From contig JAGWAF010000049.1 of the NCBI GenBank assembly GCA_018302085.1, positions 1 through 33,600 of the forward strand: DNA of 33,600 nt, given 5' to 3'. The stretch comes from Candidatus Woesearchaeota archaeon (GTDB lineage: Archaea; Nanobdellota; Nanobdellia; Woesearchaeales; JAGWAF01). A program made the position numbers and the translations under genes. Of the stretch, positions 18,084-27,263 are shown piece after piece (position 1 is the first letter of the stretch; each line of letters begins with the position of its first letter). A model generated the notes under the pieces. That model worked only from the letters and a program-made list of their open reading frames with translations, searched no databases and was not told where the DNA came from.

Positions 18084-18255
18084 CTTGTGCCTGATGTTGC
18101 GTTCGATTCTTAAGAGTTGTTCTTTTTGCGTAAATATCGTCATAGGAGCCGAGATAACGTATGACTTTTTGTCTGCACTTTCCGTTGTTCCAGGAGCCTT
18201 TCACAAGATAGCAGTATTTCCTGCCTTTAATGATCTTCGTACGAATGAATGCCAT
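18058..18255 (-). CDS. Small basic protein (IKGRKYxYLVK...KVIRYLG type)
   Basis: MAFIRTKIIKGRKYCYLVKGSWNNGKCRQKVIRYLGSYDD; overlaps the hjc start. Confidence 0.55.
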   Translation of the reverse strand: MAFIRTKIIKGRKYCYLVKGSWNNGKCRQKVIRYLGSYDDIYAKRTTLKNRTQHQAQDGQEKEGQ

Positions 18256-18426
18256 GTTGTAGTTAGGCACAAGGGAGTATATAAATGTTTCTTTTCAGAG
18301 CAGCCTTTAGTATATTTTTGACTATAAAAATTTAGAAATCATGTTGTTTCATAATAAAAAAGTAAAAACGATGAAAGTTAGGCACAAGGTTCTGTTTTTT
18401 TATTTTCTTGTTATTTCAAACTTCTC

Positions 18427-19134
18427 TTAAGGTGATGCTGGGTAATCCTTCCAGACTTTGCTGAAGATCCTTTCGAGGGCTTTTGCAAAGAAGGGCGTGT
18501 TGGCCCAAACCCCTACATCATAAGTAGGATGAATTTCTTTATCGTCCAGAAGAAAAAAAGCAACTTCCTTGCTGTCGATCACGCAAAACCTTGCCCGGAT
18601 ATCATCAATGTGTTTTACTTGCGCGATTTTACTCAATTCAATCAAGAGAGGTTGGGTTTTTTTTGTGATAGGAGCTGCAATTTTTATTTTCGCACCGTTT
18701 TTCTTTGCTTTTTCAAATGCTGTCATGAGAATTTCTGCCTTGCGTACGAGGCCATCTTCCGTCGTCATCAGAACTATGCTTTCTTTCGCATCCTTAATCA
18801 TGGAGTAGAGATGATTGTAAATATTTGTTCTTCCCTTGACTGCCCCTGCGAGGTCTGTGGGCTCAATTGTTTGAACACCTTGGGTATGCAGCACATTGAG
18901 TTCTTGAAGCACCTCGCCATCCCGAAGATGTTCTAAAGCTTCCGTTTGTTTCTTGGCGTCGTCTTTAATTTTATTTTTGACACGGTCGAGCACTTCAGAA
19001 GGATGAACAGCAATGTATTTGATGGGCTTTCCTAATTTCACGATGATGAATCCTTTTTTTTCAAGGGATTCAAGAACGTCATCTCTCAGCTTATTCAAAA
19101 AATCCTTCTGAATAATCATGATACCAGCTCCCAC
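18427..19134 (-). CDS. TrmB-family transcriptional regulator-like protein (short N-terminus)
   Basis: VLESLEKKGFIIVKLGKPIKYIAVHPSEVLDRV followed by a PLD-like effector domain (AEILMTAFEKAKKNGAKIKIAAPIT...RARFCVIDSKEVAFFL). Confidence 0.8.
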   Translation of the reverse strand: MGAGIMIIQKDFLNKLRDDVLESLEKKGFIIVKLGKPIKYIAVHPSEVLDRVKNKIKDDAKKQTEALEHLRDGEVLQELNVLHTQGVQTIEPTDLAGAVKGRTNIYNHLYSMIKDAKESIVLMTTEDGLVRKAEILMTAFEKAKKNGAKIKIAAPITKKTQPLLIELSKIAQVKHIDDIRARFCVIDSKEVAFFLLDDKEIHPTYDVGVWANTPFFAKALERIFSKVWKDYPASP

Positions 19135-19180
19135 TACCTGCTTTGCAGCCTAGTTTACGAGCACAGGGAGGCTTAACTAC

Positions 19181-19190
19181 TATATAAAGC
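19181..19190 (-). promoter_or_regulatory. TATA box upstream of the trmB-like gene
   Basis: GCTTTATATA on the minus strand, upstream of the 18427-19134 ORF. Confidence 0.4.
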
Positions 19191-19234
19191 TTTGCTAGTG
19201 TTAGTATTGGAGAGTAACAACTAGTTATTTATAA

Positions 19235-19760
19235 ATGGCACTGACACCTTTGTTTCTTATGGAGATATGGTATAGGGTGCCATTTCTTTTGCAGATTATC
19301 AATAAAATAAAAAAAGATTTATATTATTAAAAAGTTATAATATAAAATATATATTAATTAATATTATTTTCTATATAGAAAACTAAATATAACCTTAATA
19401 TAATAATAAGTAATTAATAATTAATATAATAGATAATTAATATAATAGATAATTAATATAATAGATAATTAATATGACCATCTAGATAATAATATAAAAT
19501 AATTGAAATGATACAACTATGTCTTTTCCTATATTACCTTTATTATCTTATTATGCTATCTTTTTTTTATGGTTTCTCTTCACTATGGTTTTTTAGCATG
19601 TTTTTAGCATAGTTTATCTAAAAAGCTTGCTGAAAAAGTGTTTAGATCTGCACCTGTTCCATAAGAAGTCATGGGGTGGGGGTGTTTAGAGAAAAATGTA
19701 AAAAAATGTAAAAATCAAAAGAATTAAATACCTCACTTTCATTTGGAAAAACCTATAAAA
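19235..19760. other. oriC: Candidate chromosomal replication origin region
   Basis: Large AT-rich intergenic region directly upstream of orc1/cdc6 and polD genes; tandem repeat at 19421-19475; ORB-like elements at 19243-19263 (minus) and 19656-19682 (plus). Confidence 0.6.
19421..19475. repeat. 16-bp AT tandem repeat, about 3.4 copies (TTAATATAATAGATAA)
   Basis: 19421-19436, 19437-19452 and 19453-19468 are identical; partial copy from 19469. Confidence 0.93.
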
Positions 19761-19764
19761 ATCT

Positions 19765-20922
19765 CTGTTCAAAAATAAAGCAGCATTACAAGCGTCGTAC
19801 ACCCCTGAAACGATTCCTCATAGAGATCACCAAATAGAATCCATTGCAAAAATCTTAGCACCCGCCTTAAAAGGGGAAAAACCCAGCAATCTTTTCATTT
19901 ATGGAAAAACAGGAACAGGAAAAACGTTATCAGTAAAATATGTTTCACAGCAAATGGAAAAAATTGCGCAGCAGCGTTCCCTATCTCTCAAGATGGTGTA
20001 TCTTAACTGCAAATTGAAAAAAATTGCAGACACGGAGTATCGCCTTATTGCACAACTCGCACGAGAATTTGGAAAAGCAATTCCTCCAACAGGTTTGCCC
20101 ACTGATGAAGTGTACAATCTTTTCTGTCAAACACTCGATGCAAAACCCCAACAAGTTGTGATTATTCTTGACGAAATAGACCAACTTGTAAAAAAGGCGG
20201 GGGATGAGTTATTATACAACCTCACAAGGATGAATACAGATCTTAAACAAGGCCAGCTTACCATTTTGGGTATATCCAACAACCTCGTGTTTACGGAACA
20301 GTTAGACCCCCGCGTTAAAAGCTCCCTCTCTGAAGAAGAGCTTGTTTTTCCACCCTACAATGCCTTGCAAATCCAAAACATTCTCAAACAGAGAGCTGAT
20401 GAAGCGTTCTGTGAACAAGTAATTCAACCAGGAGTTATTGAAAAATGCGCGGCGCTTGCCGCTCGGGAGCACGGGGACGCGCGGCGTGCCCTTGAATTAT
20501 TACGTGTTGCAGGAGAAATAGCAGAGCGCAATGATAGAACCCACGTTGATTTAACAGACCTTGACGTGGCGGATGAAAAAATTGAAGTTGACAGAATCCT
20601 TGACGTAATCGGAACCCAGCCAAAACAATTTCAGGCAGTGCTCTACATTGTCGTTAACCTCGCCTTACAAAAAAAGAACCCTATCTTCACTGGCGAAGTA
20701 TACGATCTCTATCGTGAACTCTGTAAAAAAATTTCGCTTATTCCACTCACCCAACGAAGGGTTTCCGATATCATCGCAGAGCTTGACATGCTTGGCATTA
20801 TCCAAGCAAGGGTTATTTCCAAGGGAAGGTATGGCAGAACAAGGGAAATTTGTTTGGCAACACCTTCAAACTTACACGATCAAATGTACGAAATTTTGGC
20901 AGAAGGATTAAATGTAGCTTGA
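19765..20922 (+). CDS. cdc6: Orc1/Cdc6 origin recognition/initiator protein (start uncertain)
   Basis: Reading upstream of the listed ATG in frame gives LFKNKAALQASYTPETIPHRDHQIESIAKILAPALKGEKPSNLFIYGKTGTGKTLSVKYV, which contains Walker A; IILDEIDQL is Walker B. In-frame stop at 19756-19758, so no ATG/GTG/TTG is available before Walker A. Confidence 0.9.
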   Translation: MFKNKAALQASYTPETIPHRDHQIESIAKILAPALKGEKPSNLFIYGKTGTGKTLSVKYVSQQMEKIAQQRSLSLKMVYLNCKLKKIADTEYRLIAQLAREFGKAIPPTGLPTDEVYNLFCQTLDAKPQQVVIILDEIDQLVKKAGDELLYNLTRMNTDLKQGQLTILGISNNLVFTEQLDPRVKSSLSEEELVFPPYNALQIQNILKQRADEAFCEQVIQPGVIEKCAALAAREHGDARRALELLRVAGEIAERNDRTHVDLTDLDVADEKIEVDRILDVIGTQPKQFQAVLYIVVNLALQKKNPIFTGEVYDLYRELCKKISLIPLTQRRVSDIIAELDMLGIIQARVISKGRYGRTREICLATPSNLHDQMYEILAEGLNVA

Positions 20923-20954
20923 GCTCCTTAAGATAATTCTTCCCCACCAAAACC

Positions 20955-22451
20955 ATGAACAGCGACCACATCCAACTAAAAAAAAGTATTGTGTCCCTTC
21001 TTATTCAAAAGAAGATTCTAGTGAGTGACGAACTTATTCATGTGTTGAATGATCCTGAGCTTCTTGAACGCCTCGGCAAAGAGGTCACTTCCGCTGACTT
21101 TGATGTCAACCTTGTTTTTCAATGGGTTGCAAAAAAGGAAAAAATTCCCACTGTGCTTTTCAACCCACTTGAAGTAGTATTCAGTTACAAAGATATCCCT
21201 AGGAAAAGAGAGTGCCGGGATTTCGTTAGCTATTTAAACGCCCGTTATGAGGCCCTCCAAAAAATGCTCCAACAGCGTCAAGAATTACAAGGTCTCACAA
21301 GCATTTCACGGGTGCTTGAAAAAAAAGACAAAGATACCCTAGCCGTTATTGCTATGGTGAACACGAAGGAGTACACTAAACAAGGAAATCTGATTCTCAC
21401 AGTAGAAGACCCTACAGGCATGATCAAGGTTCTCGTTAACAAAACCAAACAGGATCTCTTCACTTTGGCAAACGATCTCGTGCTGGATGAGGTTGTTGGC
21501 ATCATAGGCAAGACTGGCGATCGCATCATCTTTGCTAACGCCATCATCTTTCCGGATGTTCCCCTCACAAAGGAGTTGAAGAAAGGTCCTGATGATGTGT
21601 ATGCTATTTTCTTATCCGATGTGCATGTTGGTTCTAAATATTTTCTCAGGGAAAATCTTGAACGCTTTATCCGTTGGATCAGTGGGGAAGAAGGCACGGA
21701 TGAACAAAAAGCGATCGCGAGCAAAATCGGGTATGTTTTTGTTGTTGGGGATTTAATTGATGGAGTGGGCATCTACCCAGGGCAAGAAAATGAACTCCTC
21801 ATTAAAGATGTCAAGGACCAGTATGCTGAGTTTGCCAAAATATTTTCTGGAATTCCCCACCACATTAAACTTATTATTTGCCCAGGAAATCACGATGCGG
21901 TAAGGTTATCTGAGCCCCAGTTAGAACTCTATCATGAATTTGCACAACCTCTGTGGGATATGCCTAACGCAGTCCTCGTTACAAATCCGGCGTTGATCAA
22001 CATCGCGAGGGCCCCTGATTTTCCAGGATTTGATATTCTTGTCTACCACGGCTACAGCTTTGATTATTACGCTTCCCATGTTGGGGGCATTCGCAATAAC
22101 GGAGGGTATGAACGCGGGGATCTTATCATGAAATTTCTTTTACAGCGAAGACACCTTGCACCTACCCACACAAGTACGCTGTATATCCCCGACATAGAAA
22201 AAGATGCACTGATTATTCATAAAGTTCCAGACATTTTCGCGACGGGGCATATTCACAAATCTGCGGTTGCAAATTATCGTAATATTACTTTGATTTCAGG
22301 GTCGTGTTGGCAAAGCACTACTGCTTTTCAAGAAAAGGTAGGGCACAAGCCAGAACCTTGCAAAGTACCAATTGTTAATTTGAAAACAAGGCATGTTACT
22401 GTGTTAAATTTTGGGGATGAACAGGGCTATGAACGTGGTGGCGAAGAATGA
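20955..22451 (+). CDS. polB: DNA polymerase D small subunit DP1
   Basis: OB domain plus calcineurin-like phosphodiesterase motifs: FLSDVHVGS, VVGDLIDGVG, CPGNHDA, GHIHKS. Confidence 0.95.
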   Translation: MNSDHIQLKKSIVSLLIQKKILVSDELIHVLNDPELLERLGKEVTSADFDVNLVFQWVAKKEKIPTVLFNPLEVVFSYKDIPRKRECRDFVSYLNARYEALQKMLQQRQELQGLTSISRVLEKKDKDTLAVIAMVNTKEYTKQGNLILTVEDPTGMIKVLVNKTKQDLFTLANDLVLDEVVGIIGKTGDRIIFANAIIFPDVPLTKELKKGPDDVYAIFLSDVHVGSKYFLRENLERFIRWISGEEGTDEQKAIASKIGYVFVVGDLIDGVGIYPGQENELLIKDVKDQYAEFAKIFSGIPHHIKLIICPGNHDAVRLSEPQLELYHEFAQPLWDMPNAVLVTNPALINIARAPDFPGFDILVYHGYSFDYYASHVGGIRNNGGYERGDLIMKFLLQRRHLAPTHTSTLYIPDIEKDALIIHKVPDIFATGHIHKSAVANYRNITLISGSCWQSTTAFQEKVGHKPEPCKVPIVNLKTRHVTVLNFGDEQGYERGGEE

Positions 22452-25400
22452 GCGATGTACCCTTACCCATATCCCAATTGTCTGGTGCGGGTCTGCCCCC
22501 TATCCAAATCTATTTTGAAAAAATTGATAAGGAAATTGAAAGATCATATGTGGTCGCAAATGCCGCAAGAGCTCGTGGGTACGATCCTGCTCCCCAAGTT
22601 GAGATTCCTCTTGTGAGGGATATGGCACAGCGTGTTGAAGGAATTATTTCTGTCGTAGCTCCCCAAATCATCGGTTCGGGGGTAGCTGAACGCATCAAGG
22701 AGCTTGAACAAAAATACGGTGCTTTAGATTGGAGAGTTGCTTTAACGATAGCACTCGAGATAGCGCAGGAGAAATATTGTAAGTTTAAAGATAAAAAAGA
22801 GGCCATGGAAATAGGAATTAGGGTGGGCCTCGCATATCTCACCCTGGGGACAGTTTCTTCTCCATTGGAAGGTTTCGTCGAGCTTGTCATTAGAAAAACA
22901 AGGGATGGGAAAGAATATTTTGCAGTGAGTTATGCTGGTCCTATTAGAAGTGCCGGGGGGACAGGAGCTTCTGTTTCCGCAATTATTGTTGATTATGTAC
23001 GGAAGAATATGGGTTATGCAAAATATGATCCGACTGAAGATGAGATTAAACGTATGGAAAATGAGTTATATGATTATCATGAGCGTGTTGCAAATTTGCA
23101 ATATTTGCCAAGCAAAGAAGAAATAGAATTTCTGGTGAGAAATCTTCCAATTCAAATGGATGGTCCTGCCTCAGAGAAAATCGAAGTATGGAATTTTAAG
23201 GATCTTCCCAGAATTGAAACGAATAACATTCGCAACGGTCCTTGCCTAGTTCTTGGAGAAGGTATTGCACAAAAAGCTCCCAAATTATGGATGCAGCTTT
23301 CAAAGTGGGGAAAGGAATTTGGTTTAGAAGATTGGAACTTTTTAGAAGAATTTGTCAGTTTACAAAAAAAAATTAAAGCCCATGGTCAGTCGAAAGGAAC
23401 TGATAAAAAAACGATCGCCCCCGATTTTACTTTTATTAAAGACATTGTCGCGGGAAGGCCTGTGTTTACCCACCCTTTACGTGCAGGAGGTTTTCGTTTG
23501 AGGTATGGGAGATCAAGAACCTCAGGACTTTCTGCCGCTTCTCTGCATCCTGCGACCATGTACCTCTTAAATCAATATGTTGCAACAGGTACTCAGTTAA
23601 AATTAGAACGCCCTGGAAAAGCAGCGTCAATCACAGCATGTGACACTATAGAGGGGCCTATTATCAAAAAGAAAGATGGCTCTGTCATGCTTATATCGAC
23701 GTTGAAAGAAGCAAAGCAGATTGCAAATGAAGTTGAAGAAATTTTATTTTTAGGGGACATTCTTATTTGTTATGGTGATTTTTTTAACAGAGCTCATAAG
23801 CTTATTCCTCCTGGGTATTGTCCTGAGTGGTGGGTTGAAGAATTAAAAGAGAAATTAAAAGAGAAAGGGGGTGTTGAAAATAGTGAGGTCAATAATAATG
23901 TGAATAAGGAGGTTATCACAAAAGCGCTCAAAGATCCTTTGCAATATATCCCGTCAGCCGAAGAGGCTTTAGAAATTGCAAAAACATACGGGATTCCTTT
24001 ACATCCTTTCTACACATATCACTGGAAATTGCTTTCATATGAAAAGGCAATTGCCTTTATGCATTTTTTAGAAAAGGCAAATGTTCTGAAAGCTGAAAAT
24101 GGAGAGACGAATAAGATCGAAAAGATGATGATTGTTTACGATAAACAGCAAGATCAAGAAGCTAAACGCGCTTTGGAGGAGGCTGGTGTTCCGCACATTT
24201 TAGTCAATGAGGAGCATTGTGTCTTTGAAGAAAATACAGCATTAATATTACACGAGATGTTTCAATTATCCGATTCTTCAAAGATTCGGCAACTTATAAA
24301 AAATGCAGAAAATACAAAAGAACAATTTGATTTTCTTTCTTTGATCAATCAACATGCTCCATTTACCGTTAAGGACAAATCAGGTGTTTTCATCGGTGCA
24401 AGAATGGGTCGTCCTGAGAAAGCAAAGATGAGAAAGTTAACAGGTTCTCCCCATGTCTTATTCCCTGTGGGGGAGGAAGGTGGAAGGTTTCGTTGCTTTC
24501 AAAGTTCTTTAGAAGCAGGGAAAGTCACAGCAGAGTTTCCAACATTTTATTGTTATGAATGCGAGAAAGAAACAATTTTTCCTTTTTGCGAAGAATGTTT
24601 ATCACAAACAAGTAAACACTATTACTGTAAATTGTGCAAGCGTTTGATGAAAACTGAGTCATGCCCCCAGCATGGGATGGCGCGGCCATACCGTATAAGG
24701 GAATTAGATATCGGGCAATATTTTAGTTCAACACTAAAAAAATTGGATATGCAAGTTTTTCCTGACCTGATTAAAGGTGTAAAAGGAACTTCTAATAAAG
24801 GGCACATTCCAGAGCATATCGTGAAGGGAATTTTAAGAGCCAAGCATGATGTTTATGTGAACAAAGATGGCACAACACGTTATGACATGAGTCAGCTTCC
24901 TATCACTCATTTCAAACCAAATGAAATTGGTACTTCCATAGAAAAATTACATGAACTGGGTTACACCCACGACATTTATAATCAACCGTTGACTGGCAAA
25001 GGACAAATTCTCGAGTTAAAACCACAAGATATCATTCTTCCTGCAAGTGATGCATCTCCTGACGAGCGTGCAGATACTGTTTTTTTTAATGTAGCAAATT
25101 TTATTGATGAGTTGCTAGTTAAATTTTACAAATTGCCTTCGTTTTATAATTTAAAATCCCCCCAGGATTTGGTCGGGCATCTTGCCATTGCTCTGGCGCC
25201 TCATACTTGTGCTGCGATTACCACGAGGATTATTGGTTTTTCCAAAACCCAAGGTTTCTTCGCGCATCCATTAATTCATGCTGCTACCAGAAGAGATTGT
25301 GATGGCGACGAGGCCTGTGTAACTCTCCTTTTGGATGCTCTCATTAATTTTTCCCGTAGTTATCTTCCGGCGCATCGCGGAAGTACTCAGGATGCCCCTC

Positions 25401-26047
25401 TTGTCCTCACCTCACGATTAAAACCATCAGAAGTTGACGACATGGTGTTCCACATGGACGTTGCATTCTTCTATCCTCTTGAATTTTACAGGGCGTGTGA
25501 GGAATATAAAGATCCTTGGGAAGTAAAAATTGATCAGATTGGAAAACGTTTAGGGACACCTTTGGAAAATGAGGGGATGGGGTTTACGCATGACACAAGC
25601 AATATTAATAACACGGTGGAATGCGCAGCGTACAAAATCCTTCCTAGCATGGAAGAGAAGCTCAAAGGTCAAATGGATTTAGCCGTTCGAATCCGTGCTG
25701 TGGATGCTTCTGATGTCGCTCGTTTAGTGATTGAAAAGCATTTTTTGAAAGACACGAAAGGCAATTTAAGAAAATTTTCAACACAAGAGTTTCGTTGTGT
25801 TCACTGTAACGAAAAATATCGTAGGCCACCTCTCCTAGGTAAATGTTTGAAATGTAAAGGAAAGCTCATCTTCACAGTTTCTGAAGGCTCCGTTGTAAAA
25901 TATCTTGAACCCATGATCAGCTTGGCGGAACATTATCATGTCAGTGACTACTTGAAACAAACTATTTACTTGCTCCAAAAAAGGATCGAAGCGGTCTTTG
26001 GCAAAGAAAAGGACAAACAAATGGGTCTAGGGAGATGGTTTGGATGA
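22448..26047 (+). CDS. polC: DNA polymerase D large subunit DP2 (no intein apparent)
   Basis: YAGPIRSAGGTGASVSAIIVDYVR, HPLRAGGFRLRYGRSRTSGLSAASLHPATM, HAATRRDCDGDEACVTLLLDALINFSRSYLPAHRGSTQDAPLVLTS; ATGA overlap with DP1. Confidence 0.97.
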   Translation: MSDVPLPISQLSGAGLPPIQIYFEKIDKEIERSYVVANAARARGYDPAPQVEIPLVRDMAQRVEGIISVVAPQIIGSGVAERIKELEQKYGALDWRVALTIALEIAQEKYCKFKDKKEAMEIGIRVGLAYLTLGTVSSPLEGFVELVIRKTRDGKEYFAVSYAGPIRSAGGTGASVSAIIVDYVRKNMGYAKYDPTEDEIKRMENELYDYHERVANLQYLPSKEEIEFLVRNLPIQMDGPASEKIEVWNFKDLPRIETNNIRNGPCLVLGEGIAQKAPKLWMQLSKWGKEFGLEDWNFLEEFVSLQKKIKAHGQSKGTDKKTIAPDFTFIKDIVAGRPVFTHPLRAGGFRLRYGRSRTSGLSAASLHPATMYLLNQYVATGTQLKLERPGKAASITACDTIEGPIIKKKDGSVMLISTLKEAKQIANEVEEILFLGDILICYGDFFNRAHKLIPPGYCPEWWVEELKEKLKEKGGVENSEVNNNVNKEVITKALKDPLQYIPSAEEALEIAKTYGIPLHPFYTYHWKLLSYEKAIAFMHFLEKANVLKAENGETNKIEKMMIVYDKQQDQEAKRALEEAGVPHILVNEEHCVFEENTALILHEMFQLSDSSKIRQLIKNAENTKEQFDFLSLINQHAPFTVKDKSGVFIGARMGRPEKAKMRKLTGSPHVLFPVGEEGGRFRCFQSSLEAGKVTAEFPTFYCYECEKETIFPFCEECLSQTSKHYYCKLCKRLMKTESCPQHGMARPYRIRELDIGQYFSSTLKKLDMQVFPDLIKGVKGTSNKGHIPEHIVKGILRAKHDVYVNKDGTTRYDMSQLPITHFKPNEIGTSIEKLHELGYTHDIYNQPLTGKGQILELKPQDIILPASDASPDERADTVFFNVANFIDELLVKFYKLPSFYNLKSPQDLVGHLAIALAPHTCAAITTRIIGFSKTQGFFAHPLIHAATRRDCDGDEACVTLLLDALINFSRSYLPAHRGSTQDAPLVLTSRLKPSEVDDMVFHMDVAFFYPLEFYRACEEYKDPWEVKIDQIGKRLGTPLENEGMGFTHDTSNINNTVECAAYKILPSMEEKLKGQMDLAVRIRAVDASDVARLVIEKHFLKDTKGNLRKFSTQEFRCVHCNEKYRRPPLLGKCLKCKGKLIFTVSEGSVVKYLEPMISLAEHYHVSDYLKQTIYLLQKRIEAVFGKEKDKQMGLGRWFG

Positions 26048-26057
26048 AATAGTTGTA

Positions 26058-26876
26058 TTAAAGCAAAAAAGCCTCGACGAAAGCTCCTAAAATAATGACC
26101 CCTGCAGAAATCAAAAATAGGACAAGGCCGTCGATCGTAATTATCTTAAATTTTTTTGAAAATAACTTCTCACGCAATGTTGCCGTACTGATGATGCCCC
26201 CGCTTAAACTCGCTCCAAAATAACCCAGGGCTTCTAGAAATGTGTGGGGAAATACTCCCAGAAATAATGAAAGAAAGGCAATGAAGGGGGAAATTCCTTG
26301 GGCTGTCGCAGCTTGATGCGCAATGTAACCGAAGATCGCGCCCCACACGGATGCGTTCCACGTCAATAAAAACACGGAACCAGCACCATAAATGAAAGAT
26401 AAAATAAGGAAGATAACTAGCACTTTCAAATTATTTTCCAACAATGAAAAGAATCCTTGTTGAAAGGTCGCTGCCGCTCCAGAACCGTCTATAATCATTC
26501 TTTGGTAAATACTTAATTGGGATGAAAACAAATGCTGCCTTGCAAGATTTGGCAGTATGATGGAAAACGCTGAGAAGGTTAACAAAATTCCAAAAAACAT
26601 GAAAAAATAAATTTTCATCATGTCCTTATGCGCCGAAAACAATTTTCTTAAGCTAAACTTTTTGAACTTCGCCTCAGCGTTTTCCTCCAGTTGCAATAAT
26701 CGGTTTAATGAAGGCACGATGGCAATGGTGGTAAAGGCGATTGCGGCAAGACTTGGGTTACCAGGAAAGAGGATCAATGCAGTAACCATACTAAGCAGGG
26801 AATAGAATAGCCCAAGAAGAAATGCATACTGCGGCTTCTTTGTCAACCATTTCTCAGAGTATATTTGTTCAAACAT
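26058..26876 (-). CDS. SpoIIM/DUF95-like multi-pass membrane protein
   Basis: Five to six hydrophobic segments; NNLKVLVIFLILSFIYGAGSVFLLTWNASVWGAIFG...GVFPHTFLEALGYFGASLSGG. Confidence 0.75.
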   Translation of the reverse strand: MFEQIYSEKWLTKKPQYAFLLGLFYSLLSMVTALILFPGNPSLAAIAFTTIAIVPSLNRLLQLEENAEAKFKKFSLRKLFSAHKDMMKIYFFMFFGILLTFSAFSIILPNLARQHLFSSQLSIYQRMIIDGSGAAATFQQGFFSLLENNLKVLVIFLILSFIYGAGSVFLLTWNASVWGAIFGYIAHQAATAQGISPFIAFLSLFLGVFPHTFLEALGYFGASLSGGIISTATLREKLFSKKFKIITIDGLVLFLISAGVIILGAFVEAFLL

Positions 26877-26985
26877 ACCCTTTTTGTATTTTTGAGGTAT
26901 AAAAAAGTGTCGATATCTTTTTCTTGAATTTTTTTGATTATTTTTATTTTTTTAAAGAGAAGTTTGAATAATCTCTCAATTTGCT

Positions 26986-27073
26986 GAGAAGTTTGAAATA
27001 ATGAGAAATACTCAAACTTCTCTAGAGAACTTTGCCTAAAACACTCTATTTTTTGCGTTTTGCAAAGTTCTCT
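26986..27073. repeat. R1 double-hairpin intergenic repeat
   Basis: GAGAAGTTTGAAATAATGAGAAATACTCAAACTTCTCTAGAGAACTTTGCCTAAAACACTCTATTTTTTGCGTTTTGCAAAGTTCTCT; extra half-arm at about 26956-26967. Confidence 0.88.
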
Positions 27074-27134
27074 ATAGTGAAGGCACCAAATATTCGAACA
27101 TGAATAGTGCATTTTCACTATCACGAAAAGTATT

Positions 27135-27222
27135 GAGAAGTTTGAAATAATAATAAATACTCAAAATTCTCTAGAGAACTTTGCCTAAAACACTCCATTT
27201 TTTGACATTTGCAAAGTTCTCT
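27135..27222. repeat. R1 double-hairpin intergenic repeat
   Basis: GAGAAGTTTGAAATAATAATAAATACTCAAAATTCTCTAGAGAACTTTGCCTAAAACACTCCATTTTTTGACATTTGCAAAGTTCTCT. Confidence 0.88.
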
Positions 27223-27263
27223 ATTGTAATGTTCGATAATTTAATGTTTTGAGTATATTTTCT

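Noticed and set aside
19421-19475. CRISPR-like array
   Set aside because: Units are contiguous with no spacers and almost pure AT; better described as a tandem repeat/DUE.
22448-26047. Possible intein in DP2
   Set aside because: At 1199 aa the catalytic motifs are contiguous (RDCDGDEACVTLLLDALINFSRSYLPAHRGSTQDAPLVL); no intein-like block seen.
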